A stretch of 64,000 nucleotides of DNA from Prevotella aff. ruminicola Tc2-24 (lineage in GTDB: Bacteria; Bacteroidota; Bacteroidia; Bacteroidales; Bacteroidaceae), in contig NZ_FOIQ01000006.1 in the NCBI RefSeq assembly GCF_900110895.1, positions 218,116-282,115 on the forward strand, written 5' to 3'. Below the pieces are notes generated by a model, which ran no database searches, was not told the DNA's origin, and saw nothing but the letters and a program-made list of their open reading frames with translations. Positions 52,952 through 61,573 of the stretch are shown here, in pieces. Each line of letters opens with the position of its first letter. Positions within the stretch are counted from its first letter, which is position 1. Made by a program: the position numbers and the translations under genes.

Positions 52952-54817
52952 ATGAATAAGAAGATGAAAAAATTAGGTTTATATACAGTGGCTCTTCTCA
53001 GCATGGGGCTCGTTGCCTGTAACCAGGACTTCGATACCGAGTTCGTGCCACAGGCAAATCTGCCTGAGAGCCTGCTTCAGATAAGCGACGTGACTGTTGC
53101 TGCCAACTCGGCAACCACTATCAAACTGACCGACTTTATCGACGAAGAGGCAGGAACCGAAGAGGTCATTCCCATCGGTACTGTCAGCGTAAAGGAAGGT
53201 GCTATGCCTGCAAATACCGTATTGAAGGCAATGGTCGAGTTCTCAAAGACAGAGGATTTCAACGAGAGCATTACTCTTGATGCGAACAGCCTTGATGGCG
53301 AGAGTGAGATCAGCGTAAAAGCAAGCGATCTGCAGAATGCCTATTTCAATAATATCACTCGCAATCCTGCAGAAACACCTCTCTATATCCGTACTATTCT
53401 CCACACTGTAACAGATGGAACAGCCGAGGCTATTGTTGGCAAGCCCGGAGAGAACTACTTCGCACAGCGTACTGTACAGTTTACTCCGCTGAAGAAGGTT
53501 GTTATTGCGCAGAACTACTATCTTGTAGGTGGTCCAAATGACTGGGCAAAGTCAGCTACAGACAAGATGGTTAAGTTTGAGCATAGCAGCAAGGATGTTT
53601 ACGAGGATCCGATCTTTACCGTTGTGTTTGATGCCAACAAGGATGGTGACACATGGTTCGCTATCGGTGACGATGAGGCCTGTGAGGCTATCGGTAATAA
53701 CGATTGGAGTAAGCTGCTGGGTATCGTAGGCGGCAATAATGAGGCTACCGACGGTCGTCTTGACTTCCGCTACAATCTGGGTGCCGACAACTCATTCAAA
53801 GTTGCTGCAGGTACTGCTAAGAAGATCAAGGTTACGCTTAACATGATGGATTACACCTTCACTGTGCAGGCTATCAATGTGGCCGATGCTTACTATCTGG
53901 TTGGTGGTCCTGAGGATTGGGCTGGTTCTGCAGCTTCGAAGTCGCAGAAGTTCTCTCACAGCAACGCAAGTGTAGCAGAAGATCCGGTATTCACTTATGT
54001 ACTCGAGGGTACAGGTGGCGACATCTGGTTCGCTATTGGTGATGACGAAGCATGCGATGCTATCGCTAACGATAATGACTGGTCTAAGCTCTATGGCACG
54101 ACATCAGGTAACGGTAACAATGGTCTTACTGGTTCGTTGGCTCGTCGTAGTGCACTTACTGACGATGGCTCATTCAAGGTTGATGGTAGCGCTAAGTTCA
54201 TCCGGGTTCAGATCAATATGGCCACACTGACTTACACCATTACTCCTCTGAACTTTGCCGAGTACATTTGGCAGGCTGGTAATGGTAATGGTTGGGGTAG
54301 TCCAGCTGCTCCGCTCTATGGCCCTGCTGGCGATGGCAAGTATACTGGTTTCATGTACCTCGACGGCGAGTTTAAGTTCCGTAGTGGTGAGGACAACTGG
54401 GATGCTCCCGATTGGGGTACTGGCGGTAGTAATGGTACGCTGGCTGAGCAAGCTGGCAACCTCAACGCAGCAGCAGGCTACTACAAAGTAGAGGTAGACT
54501 TGGGCGCATTAACCTATGCCCTGACACCGATTACAACGATTGGAATCGTTGGTCCGGCACAGGCTGGTGGTTGGGGATCCGACACCGACATGACCTACAA
54601 CAAGGATACCGGTGCCTGGGAGGCTACCGTTGAATTGGCTGCCGATGAATTTAAGTTCCGTGCCAACGACGATTGGGGCATCAACTGGGGTGGCAAGACG
54701 ACTGAGGATCTGACTCAAGGTGGTGACAACCTGAAGATTTCCGAGGCAGGTACTTACTTCGTTCAACTCTTCGCCTACTGTAACAGTAAAGCATATTGCA
54801 AGATCACTAAGAAATAA
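52952..54817 (+). CDS. SusF-like starch-binding lipoprotein with duplicated modules
   Basis: 621 residues; lipobox MGLVAC (Cys23). After an N-terminal domain (about 25-180, DUF5115/SusE-like) there are four beta-sandwich modules. Modules 1 and 2 (about 188-310 and 313-430) are close copies: YYLVGGPNDWAKSA and YYLVGGPEDWAGSA, each followed by WFAIGDDEAC and NDWSKL. Modules 3 and 4 (about 430-525 and 530-621; YIWQAGNGNGWGS, VGPAQAGGWGSDTDMTYN) resemble SusE/SusF carbohydrate-binding modules. It should bind starch in several places and raise local substrate concentration. It is the last gene of the SusCDEF operon, followed by a strong terminator. Confidence 0.85.
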   Translation: MNKKMKKLGLYTVALLSMGLVACNQDFDTEFVPQANLPESLLQISDVTVAANSATTIKLTDFIDEEAGTEEVIPIGTVSVKEGAMPANTVLKAMVEFSKTEDFNESITLDANSLDGESEISVKASDLQNAYFNNITRNPAETPLYIRTILHTVTDGTAEAIVGKPGENYFAQRTVQFTPLKKVVIAQNYYLVGGPNDWAKSATDKMVKFEHSSKDVYEDPIFTVVFDANKDGDTWFAIGDDEACEAIGNNDWSKLLGIVGGNNEATDGRLDFRYNLGADNSFKVAAGTAKKIKVTLNMMDYTFTVQAINVADAYYLVGGPEDWAGSAASKSQKFSHSNASVAEDPVFTYVLEGTGGDIWFAIGDDEACDAIANDNDWSKLYGTTSGNGNNGLTGSLARRSALTDDGSFKVDGSAKFIRVQINMATLTYTITPLNFAEYIWQAGNGNGWGSPAAPLYGPAGDGKYTGFMYLDGEFKFRSGEDNWDAPDWGTGGSNGTLAEQAGNLNAAAGYYKVEVDLGALTYALTPITTIGIVGPAQAGGWGSDTDMTYNKDTGAWEATVELAADEFKFRANDDWGINWGGKTTEDLTQGGDNLKISEAGTYFVQLFAYCNSKAYCKITKK

Positions 54818-54839
54818 GAAAGAGGCAATATTTCTATCA

Positions 54840-54872
54840 GGCGAGCCGTCATAAGAACGGCTCGCCTTTTTA
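54840..54872 (+). terminator. Terminator of the SusCDEF operon
   Basis: GGCGAGCCGT, a 7-base loop and ACGGCTCGCC form a perfect 10-bp stem followed by TTTTTATTT, 23 bases after the SusF-like stop codon. Confidence 0.95.
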
Positions 54873-54922
54873 TTTCCATACAAGACTTACGGCAGCAACT
54901 AACTTCGAAGAGAAGCAGAATG

Positions 54923-54936
54923 TGCAACCGTTTGCA
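54923..54936. promoter_or_regulatory. LacI-type operator O2, upstream of the amylase gene
   Basis: TGCAACCGTTTGCA differs from the perfect palindrome O1 at one base, and both are followed by CG. It ends 54 bases before the amylase -7 box, exactly as O1 does before the susC -7 box. Confidence 0.85.
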
Positions 54937-54990
54937 CGTCACAACGCACAGATTTATAGCCGTTTGAAAACAACCGTTCGGCTTTTTTTG

Positions 54991-54998
54991 TAACTTTG
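54991..54998 (+). promoter_or_regulatory. -7 box of the amylase gene
   Basis: TAACTTTG. It overlaps a perfect 14-base palindrome, CTTTGCATGCAAAG (54994-55007). The amylase thus has its own promoter after the operon terminator. Confidence 0.75.
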
Positions 54999-55043
54999 CA
55001 TGCAAAGCTACAAATACGACAGTCAATCAACAACTAAAAGCAT

Positions 55044-57074
55044 ATGCGGAAACTTTACACAACACTCACATTTCTTGTTATGACCCTTGCCACGATGGCA
55101 CAGGGATGGCCCGCCAACTACGATGGAGTGATGCTTCAGGGATTCTTCTGGGACTCATTCAACGACACACAATGGACCCGCCTTGAAAAACAGGCTGATG
55201 ACCTTGCTCCGTGGTTCAGTCTGGTATGGATTCCCCAAAGTGGAAACTGCGGTGGTACGTCAATGGGCTACGACGACCTATATTGGTTCAGCAACTACAA
55301 CAGTTCGTTTGGCAACGAGACTGAACTTCGTTCCATGATCAAGACCTTTAAAGAGAAAGGTATCGGCACCATTGCCGATGTAGTCATCAACCATCGCAAG
55401 AACCTAAACAGTTGGGTTGACTTCCCCAAAGAAACCTATAACGGTGTGACCTACGAGATGATGTCAACAGACATATGCGCCAACGATGATGGTGGCGAGA
55501 CCAAGAAATGGGCCGCACAGAATGGCTACAGCCTTAGCACGAACAACGATACGGGCGAGGGCTGGGGTGGCATGCGCGACCTCGATCACAAGAGCGAGAA
55601 CGTACAGACCATCGTGAAAGCATACTTGAAGATGTTGCTCAACGACCTCGGCTATACAGGTTTCCGCTACGATATGGTAAAGGGCTACTCCGGCAGCTAT
55701 ACCGCCATCTACAACAACGATTCGAAGCCTCAGTTCTCCGTTGGTGAGTGTTGGGACGGCACAAATACAATCCGTCGTTGGATCGATGCCGCAGAGAAGA
55801 CAAGCGCAGCCTTCGACTTTCAGTTCCGTTACACCGTACGCAATGCCATCAACAGAGGTGATTGGACCTACCTTGGCAAACAGAATGATAATAACTGGCC
55901 ACTCGTAAGCAAAAACTACGAAAGCGGCCAATACCGTCAGTATGCTGTTACCTTTGTGGAGAACCACGACACGGAAAAACGCGCCAATGACGCGCAGGAT
56001 CCTATCAAGAAGGACACCCTCGCCGCCAATGCCTATCTGCTCGCCATGCCAGGTACTCCCTGTGTGTTTCTCACCCACTGGAAAGCCTACAAGCAGGAAA
56101 TCAAATCGATGATTGACGTACGTAAGATGGCAGGTATCACCAACTTGAGTGAGTACGCCAACGTGGGTAGTAACAAGAACTACTATGCCAATATCATCCA
56201 GACCGACGGTAAGGACCGTCTGTTAGTGGTTGTTGGTAATAATACCGACGGCTACGAGCCTTCCAACGACTGGCAGGAAGTACTGTCTGGCTATAAATAC
56301 AAGTATTTTCTACCGAAATCGATGGAGACGGTCTTCGCAGACAAAGCCACAGGAAAATATGAAGAGGCTTTCAAGGTTAAGTTGATTGCTGTTTCTGCCG
56401 ATGCGGGAGCCCAACTCGTCTACACCCTTGACGGTAGCGAGCCTACAACCAACAGCACGAAGGCTGTCAATGGCACAAGCATTGACATCGCTGCCGACTG
56501 TACTCTGAAAGTAGGTCTGCTTGTCGGTAACACCGTCAAGAGCGTCATTACACGTAACTACTCGTTCAACCATTTCGAAAAGCGACAGATCACCATCTAT
56601 GTCAACGTCGACAACGTGGGATGGTCCAGCGTGAACTTCTGGACATGGGGCGGTGACGGCAGCCATTCACCTGCCAACAGCAGTTGGCCCGGCGATAAGA
56701 TATCAACCACCACGACCACCGGCGGTAAGACATGGTATACCAAGCAATTCAATATCAACAGCGACGATGATGTTGTGAACTTTGTGTTCAGCACAGGTTC
56801 TGGCAGTCCTCAAACAATCGACGTAACAAACATCTCCAACGACACGTTCTTCGAGATATCCACCGAGAAAGAGGGTGAGAAATATAAGGTAAACGATGTA
56901 ACCTCCGTCTATACTGGCATCCGCACTATTAAAGCGGAACAAGACGACAAATCGTTTAAGGTATACAGTCTTGACGGTCGGCTGTTGCGCAAAGCGTCCA
57001 ACAGACATGAGGCAACCCGTGGGTTACCGAAAGGCATTTACATCATCAATAATCAGAAAATCATACTGAGATAA
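55044..57074 (+). CDS. Secreted GH13 alpha-amylase with CBM26-like module and T9SS-like tail
   Basis: 676 residues with a cleavable signal peptide (ending TLATMA) and no lipobox. The GH13 barrel (about 25-330) begins GVMLQGFFWDSF and has ADVVINHR. The nucleophile is D210 (GFRYDMVKG), the acid/base E235 (SVGECWDG) and the transition-state stabiliser D309 (VENHDTEKR). Domain C follows (about 335-410). Next come a chitobiase-type C-terminal domain (about 430-510; LVYTLDGSEPTTNSTKAV) and a CBM26-like starch module (about 515-620; NVGWSSVNFWTWGG, SWPGDK). The last ~35 residues (FKVYSLDGRLLRK ... GLPKGIYIINNQKIILR) look like a type IX secretion sorting domain. It cleaves alpha-1,4-glucan outside the cell and replaces the lipoprotein SusG of Bacteroides. 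Confidence 0.93.
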   Translation: MRKLYTTLTFLVMTLATMAQGWPANYDGVMLQGFFWDSFNDTQWTRLEKQADDLAPWFSLVWIPQSGNCGGTSMGYDDLYWFSNYNSSFGNETELRSMIKTFKEKGIGTIADVVINHRKNLNSWVDFPKETYNGVTYEMMSTDICANDDGGETKKWAAQNGYSLSTNNDTGEGWGGMRDLDHKSENVQTIVKAYLKMLLNDLGYTGFRYDMVKGYSGSYTAIYNNDSKPQFSVGECWDGTNTIRRWIDAAEKTSAAFDFQFRYTVRNAINRGDWTYLGKQNDNNWPLVSKNYESGQYRQYAVTFVENHDTEKRANDAQDPIKKDTLAANAYLLAMPGTPCVFLTHWKAYKQEIKSMIDVRKMAGITNLSEYANVGSNKNYYANIIQTDGKDRLLVVVGNNTDGYEPSNDWQEVLSGYKYKYFLPKSMETVFADKATGKYEEAFKVKLIAVSADAGAQLVYTLDGSEPTTNSTKAVNGTSIDIAADCTLKVGLLVGNTVKSVITRNYSFNHFEKRQITIYVNVDNVGWSSVNFWTWGGDGSHSPANSSWPGDKISTTTTTGGKTWYTKQFNINSDDDVVNFVFSTGSGSPQTIDVTNISNDTFFEISTEKEGEKYKVNDVTSVYTGIRTIKAEQDDKSFKVYSLDGRLLRKASNRHEATRGLPKGIYIINNQKIILR

Positions 57075-57093
57075 CAATAGTTAGCCATTGGAA

Positions 57094-57137
57094 AGACGGG
57101 CAGCTTCATACGTAGAAGTCTGTCCGTCTTATTTATT
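57094..57137. terminator. Terminator after the amylase gene, probably bidirectional
   Basis: AAGACGGGCAG on the left pairs with CTGTCCGTCTT on the right (one mismatch pair) around a further small stem, followed by ATTTATTTA. It overlaps the 3' end of the convergent glycosyltransferase gene, whose transcripts would see CGTCTTT. Confidence 0.75.
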
Positions 57138-57944
57138 TATCACGGCTCGGATGACGAACCAGCAATGTAGGAGGAACGTCTGTACACGTCCAAAATGACT
57201 CTCCATCACCCGATAACGTTCCCAGAGTGACTCCCGGTGGTGTAGCGTTGTCTGTCCCTCCTCGGTATAATTAGCCACCACCATGTGCAAGTTGTGCAGT
57301 GGCACATGCTCCTTGTCTGCTGCCTTCATCACACGGATACACCAATCGACATCGGCCGAATAACGATATCGCTCGTCATAGGGCGTAGCGATGGCAAAGT
57401 CAGTTCGGGCATAAAAAGCCTGATGACAGACAAGCATACCCTGCCGGAACGAGCGCCATGACAAGTTCTCGGGTGGAGCTAGTCGGCGGTGATGCAGGAA
57501 CCGGCCCTCTGCGTCCACGATGTCCGTATCACCATAAAGCACGGCAGGCAAAGCACCCTCTGTATCAATCTGTTTTACGATACGGCTCACGGTATCTCGC
57601 GCCGGAAGAAAGTCACCGGCATTCAGGAAACACACATAGTCACCATCAAGACCGCGCAAGCCTTTGTTCATCGCATCATAGATTCCGTGATCAGGCTCCG
57701 AGATTACCTGAATGCGATGTCCTTTCTTATGTCCTTCCGATAGCACCCCTGCTGAGTTGGAACAATCGACACCGTTCGAACGTGTGATATAATCGTTCAC
57801 CAAGTCAAGTGTTGCGTCAGTCGATGCCCCGTCAACAATCAGATGAACTATCTCTGGATAATCCTGTTCCAGCACACTGTCAAGAGTGCGCTGTAACACG
57901 GCAGCCGCATTATAGGTGATTGTCACATATGTTATTCTGATCAT
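57129..57944 (-). CDS. Family 2 glycosyltransferase
   Basis: 271 residues. The GT-A fold starts ITYVTITYNAAAVLQRTLDSVLEQ, followed by LIVDGASTDATL, the acceptor-region motif SEPDHGIYDAMNKGL and GDYVCFLNAGD. The metal-binding DxD equivalent is in YGDTDIVDAEG. It most resembles the WcaE-like GT2 enzymes of exopolysaccharide synthesis. It should transfer a sugar to a lipid-linked glycan at the cytoplasmic face. Its start overlaps the stop of the GT4 gene by four bases. No polymerase or flippase is in view, so the pathway is uncertain. Confidence 0.88.
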   Translation of the reverse strand: MIRITYVTITYNAAAVLQRTLDSVLEQDYPEIVHLIVDGASTDATLDLVNDYITRSNGVDCSNSAGVLSEGHKKGHRIQVISEPDHGIYDAMNKGLRGLDGDYVCFLNAGDFLPARDTVSRIVKQIDTEGALPAVLYGDTDIVDAEGRFLHHRRLAPPENLSWRSFRQGMLVCHQAFYARTDFAIATPYDERYRYSADVDWCIRVMKAADKEHVPLHNLHMVVANYTEEGQTTLHHRESLWERYRVMESHFGRVQTFLLHCWFVIRAVINK

Positions 57945-59215
57945 AGGCGGTAGTGTTTGAAGGCCATCGCCTGTTGATATACATCGAGGTATCGCAACGC
58001 CACACTCTGCTGCGAGTAGTGCTGCGCCACCTTATGGATAGCACTATCGCTCAGCACATCATAGTCCGCCTCTGAGAGTACCCACCGGATACCCTTGGCA
58101 AGATCCCCAGCCTGCCGGTACGCTGCCACATAACCATTGTGCAGATGATCGATCTCCTCAGAAATACCACCAACCTTGAAGCCCACACAAGGCACACCGC
58201 AGGCCATCGCCTCCATAATGGTGTTTGGCAGATTCTCCGAGAGCGACGGTAGCACGAAAACATCGGCAGCATTATACACATCCACGATGCGCTGTTCGTC
58301 GTTCACATAACCTAACGGGAAGGTTTCGAAAGGCAATTGTCCCACCAGTTCCTCTGCATGCCCGCCAAGGATTACGATGCCCGTCTGATCCTTCATCTCT
58401 GGGTATTGTGTCGACAATAGCAGACAAGACTCTATGAGATAGCTCATACCCTTGTTCTCATTGGTAACCCGCTGTGAGGCAAAGAGGATCAATTTTCTAT
58501 CCAGTGGCAGACCTAACCGTTTCCTAGCCTCCACCTTATCACCTTTCTTATATATATGTGTATCTATCGGGTTTGGAATACTCGTAATCTTCTGTCCTTT
58601 CAACAGGGCACTTCGTTTTGCCTCTGACTCCAACCAATGGCTACAAGCCACATAATAGATATTCTCGTCGGCCACCATCCGTCTTTTCCGATGCCATACA
58701 GCCGTCGATAAGTCTTTACCAGATCCACCACCAGGCAACAATCGGCAATGATTGCATTGCGTGGTGAAATTCCTGCATTCAAGAGTCAAATGACAGATGG
58801 CCGTAGCAGGCCATATGTCATGCATCGTCCAGACCACAGGCTTACCGCTACGCAGGATTTTTCGGATATTACCCAATGAGAGCATCCCTTGATTAATCCA
58901 GTGCAGATGGATGATATCAGCCTCGTGAAACTCACGCAGTCTGGTAATGTCCGTCCCCGCATTAGCGATATCAATCTCAAAGAGATGCTTCCGTGAGAAA
59001 TGCAACCGACAAAAGATTACCAGTCGTTCCCAGAGGAAAGCCCATCGCAACCAAGGCGACGATGGCAGTCCCACCACCGTCAGAGCATCGGTCTCCTTGT
59101 CGCGCACGAGCATCTTCGCCTTCACACCGTTATTGTTCAGCGCCTTCATCAAACGATTAGCCGCCACAGCAGCCCCTCCCGTCCGCTCACTTGTATTCAC
59201 AATTAGTACTTTCAC
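57941..59215 (-). CDS. Family 4 glycosyltransferase
   Basis: 424 residues. The N-terminal Rossmann half begins MKVLIVNTSERTGGAAVAANRLMKAL and includes IIHLHWINQGMLSL and VWTMHDIWPATAICH. The C-terminal half has SIPNPIDTHIY, ILFASQRVTNENKG and the retaining-GT EX7E motif in SENLPNTIMEAMACGVPCV. A Cys cluster (CRNFTTQCNHC) lies between, as in WcaC-like enzymes. It adds a sugar from a nucleotide donor in the cytoplasm. It is first of a two-gene operon with the GT2 gene. Confidence 0.9.
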   Translation of the reverse strand: MKVLIVNTSERTGGAAVAANRLMKALNNNGVKAKMLVRDKETDALTVVGLPSSPWLRWAFLWERLVIFCRLHFSRKHLFEIDIANAGTDITRLREFHEADIIHLHWINQGMLSLGNIRKILRSGKPVVWTMHDIWPATAICHLTLECRNFTTQCNHCRLLPGGGSGKDLSTAVWHRKRRMVADENIYYVACSHWLESEAKRSALLKGQKITSIPNPIDTHIYKKGDKVEARKRLGLPLDRKLILFASQRVTNENKGMSYLIESCLLLSTQYPEMKDQTGIVILGGHAEELVGQLPFETFPLGYVNDEQRIVDVYNAADVFVLPSLSENLPNTIMEAMACGVPCVGFKVGGISEEIDHLHNGYVAAYRQAGDLAKGIRWVLSEADYDVLSDSAIHKVAQHYSQQSVALRYLDVYQQAMAFKHYRL

Positions 59216-59272
59216 GTTCCACTTCTTAGTCCGTCGTTATGCCCCTTTTCTGGCATCTTAAATATACGGATA

Positions 59273-59280
59273 CAAAGGTA
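59273..59280 (-). promoter_or_regulatory. -7 box of the glycosyltransferase operon
   Basis: TACCTTTG on the minus strand, 57 bases before ATG 59215. Confidence 0.65.
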
Positions 59281-59477
59281 CAAAAAGTCGGGTGCAGAAC
59301 CAAGGATTCTGCTTCCTTTTTTTAGAGAGCATGCACTTTCAGGTTCTGATAGACAAAAGGTATATCAACTTTTGTTAAAAACAAAGCCAAAAGCGTGAAT
59401 ATATGTTGTTATCGCACACAATCGGTTGATTTACGTCAAGAATGATGGGCTTTCTTACACTTATTCTGTCGTAAATC

Positions 59478-59508
59478 TTGCAAGTAACGGAAATTCGTCG
59501 TACCTTTG
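59478..59508 (+). promoter_or_regulatory. Orphan promoter facing right
   Basis: TACCTTTG (59501-59508) is a full match to the -7 consensus. A TTG (59478-59480) lies 20 bases upstream at the -33 position. No coding gene follows on this strand; the nearest genes downstream run leftward. Confidence 0.65.
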
Positions 59509-59512
59509 CATC

Positions 59513-59751
59513 GTCAAAAGGTTAATAGATTGTTTTAGGTTAGTAGTAATATTTATAGTTTTAGGTTTTTAGTTATTGGTAAAAGAAAGTTTTCAACTGT
59601 AGGATAACAGGAGGTCGCTGCGAAGCTCCCTTTTAAACTTTCAAATTTTTAGCCCTTGCGGCTGAAAATTTCTTTTTAGAGAAAAGGATTTTTAGTTAAA
59701 CATAGGCTTTTTCGATGCCGCCACTCGTGAGAGTGGCGGCATCATTCTTTT
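59513..59751 (+). ncRNA. Candidate structured small RNA, about 240 nt
   Basis: The segment lies between a good promoter (59478-59508) and a perfect 13-bp terminator stem, with no open frame of note. It can fold into AAAGTTT (59586-59592) pairing AAACTTT (59635-59641) around a GGAG/CTCC stem (59610-59629). Then comes AAATTTT-AGCC pairing GGCT-AAAATTT (59643-59671, loop CTTGC), then TTTCTTTT pairing GAAAAGGA (59669-59688). I do not recognise tmRNA, RNase P or SRP signatures. A 6S-type or PUL-linked regulatory RNA is possible but unproven. Confidence 0.5.
59714..59751 (+). terminator. Terminator of the candidate small RNA
   Basis: GATGCCGCCACTC, loop GTGA, GAGTGGCGGCATC: a perfect 13-bp stem followed by ATTCTTTT on the plus strand. 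On the minus strand the stem is followed by GAAAAAGCC, so it suits rightward transcription better than the leftward fimbrillin gene. Confidence 0.8.
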
Positions 59752-59757
59752 GATGCC

Positions 59758-61533
59758 TTAGAACGCCAGTCCGTACCACATGTTAGTGCTCGTACCAACA
59801 TTCTTATTGGTATTTTGATAGTAGACACCGATCTGGATATACGACCCAGTGGTATTATAACCGAGAGTCAGATAATTGTCTTTGTCGTACTGACTGAGCA
59901 CGACTCCGGCAGAAACTATAATAAAACCTGCTTTTGCCATGGCAGTCTTCATATTGATGACCAATGTCTCATCCACGAAGCGGTTGGAGGTGGCTGCGGG
60001 CTTTCCACTGGTCCATGCAGTACGGATATTGTTTTTCAGTTCTTCGTCGTTGGCCTGTCCGATACCTTTCGAGCCCATGATACCCACCACCTGACCGAAT
60101 GTCGGTTGGAAGACATTCGAAGTGGTACATACGTTACTTGACGGTTTTTTTCCACGGGCTGTTGTCAATATACCGAACGCTCCCCAATTACTCCATATTC
60201 CAGAACTTGAGGCACCGGTAAGTCTACTGTCATACCGTCCTTCTTTTCTATGTGTAAATAAGAATTCTGTTTTCCATATACCGCCAAGATCTGCAATGGC
60301 ATTCTCACTCGCTTGTATGTATGTGGTATTGGTAGGCTGGTAGTATTTATCATCTTTCGTCTCATGGCCAGGCGCTTTTGTCAGGTCACCAAAGCAAAGT
60401 CCGTTTGGGTATCCACCTAGTTTGTCGGCAGGTACTGATGTGTTTATATTATTGTAAACACCGTTGCTGGCACTCATCACCAGGGTATGATACTGCTTCA
60501 CGTTACCCAGATAGTCCACGTCCTTCGTCACATCTGTCTTTCCGCAGTAGGCAATAACACCAAATACGGTCTTGTGAGTAATCTTCAGAGGTGAGATGGT
60601 ACCGTCGTCGTAATAGTAGTCGCCGAGATTGTAAGTCCTCTCATCACTGGTATTGGTGGCGCCGTCCACAACATATTTCTTATAGAAGCCTCCATTCACT
60701 CCACTGTGTGTGATAGCAAAGATATTATAATTGCCGTCCACATCGGTATAAGTCTTACCAGTGAGAGCCTCTACGGCGTTGGGTCTTACAATATAGCGGT
60801 AGATCGGTTCGCCTTCCACGAGTTGGCGCACACGCTTCTCTGTCTTGTCCATCAGATAGAGTTCCTTGACGTCATATTCGCAGGTTGGGTCGTTTGCCTG
60901 TTTGTAATGGTGAGTGATCGTTGGCACCTGAATAACGATCAGTCCCATCATGTGCTGCATCTTGAACTGGCAGGTAGTCCCCACCAGCGTACCCTGACCC
61001 ACCATCAGGTCGCTATGGGTATAGTTGAATGCAGTCTCTTGGTTTTTGTAGGGTTCAAAGGTGTCTATATGGCTCCTGAAGAACTCCGGAGCCGTGTGTT
61101 TGGTCGGATCGACATCTGCGATTTTCTTGCCTATTTTGTAGGGATAGTAGGCAAAATAGTCCACACCATTGTAATACAGGAACTCCTTTCCATCGGCAGC
61201 TGTCCACTTGCCGTTTTTCATGATCAGCAGTCTGTTGACATACGAGTTGTTCAACGGGATGTTCTGTTTGGTGATGGCAAACACACCGATAGAGTCGCCG
61301 TCTACAAACTCAGTCGACATAACAGTCTTCCCATCCTCCGTCATCTCGTTATTGGAGTCAGCGGCACGGGTATTGCTGCTGTTGTTAAAGCCCTTGTCGG
61401 ATACCAGTATGCTGACGGGAAGTCCGCCATCCTTTTGGGTGTTGTTCCCGAGAGTCGTGTCTTCCTCAGAGCAGCTGGTCTGCGTCAGGACTGCAATGGC
61501 CATTGCCATCAAAAATAATGCTTTCGTCTTCAT
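59758..61533 (-). CDS. Fimbrillin-like surface lipoprotein
   Basis: 591 residues with lipobox TQTSC (Cys21). The mature N-terminus is flexible and contains the NTRAAD stretch often seen before fimbrillin domains. The fimbrillin-family pattern follows: DSIGVFAITKQNIPLNNSYVN, YYNGVDYFAYYPYK, THSDLMVGQGTLVG and FKMQHMMGLIVIQVP. The C-terminal part (SNVCTTSNVFQPTFGQVVG ... VDETLVINMKTAMAKAG) is typical of the longer fimbrillin-like proteins of Prevotella. It should be a cell-surface or fimbrial subunit processed after lipidation. It is homologous to the partial gene at the right edge. Confidence 0.8.
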   Translation of the reverse strand: MKTKALFLMAMAIAVLTQTSCSEEDTTLGNNTQKDGGLPVSILVSDKGFNNSSNTRAADSNNEMTEDGKTVMSTEFVDGDSIGVFAITKQNIPLNNSYVNRLLIMKNGKWTAADGKEFLYYNGVDYFAYYPYKIGKKIADVDPTKHTAPEFFRSHIDTFEPYKNQETAFNYTHSDLMVGQGTLVGTTCQFKMQHMMGLIVIQVPTITHHYKQANDPTCEYDVKELYLMDKTEKRVRQLVEGEPIYRYIVRPNAVEALTGKTYTDVDGNYNIFAITHSGVNGGFYKKYVVDGATNTSDERTYNLGDYYYDDGTISPLKITHKTVFGVIAYCGKTDVTKDVDYLGNVKQYHTLVMSASNGVYNNINTSVPADKLGGYPNGLCFGDLTKAPGHETKDDKYYQPTNTTYIQASENAIADLGGIWKTEFLFTHRKEGRYDSRLTGASSSGIWSNWGAFGILTTARGKKPSSNVCTTSNVFQPTFGQVVGIMGSKGIGQANDEELKNNIRTAWTSGKPAATSNRFVDETLVINMKTAMAKAGFIIVSAGVVLSQYDKDNYLTLGYNTTGSYIQIGVYYQNTNKNVGTSTNMWYGLAF

Positions 61534-61573
61534 TGTGTATGTATGCTTTTAGGATTTACTGTAGAGTTGTTCA

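Larger units (their letters stand above)
59216..59512. other. AT-rich divergent promoter gap
   Basis: Roughly 300 bases between the GT4 gene and the candidate small RNA. It holds the leftward -7 box at 59273 and the rightward promoter at 59478-59508; no gene is seen. Confidence 0.6.

Noticed and set aside
59714..59743. 13-bp stem as terminator of the leftward fimbrillin gene
   Set aside because: On the minus strand it is followed by GAAAAAGCC and not by T. On the plus strand ATTCTTTT follows, so it was assigned to the rightward RNA.
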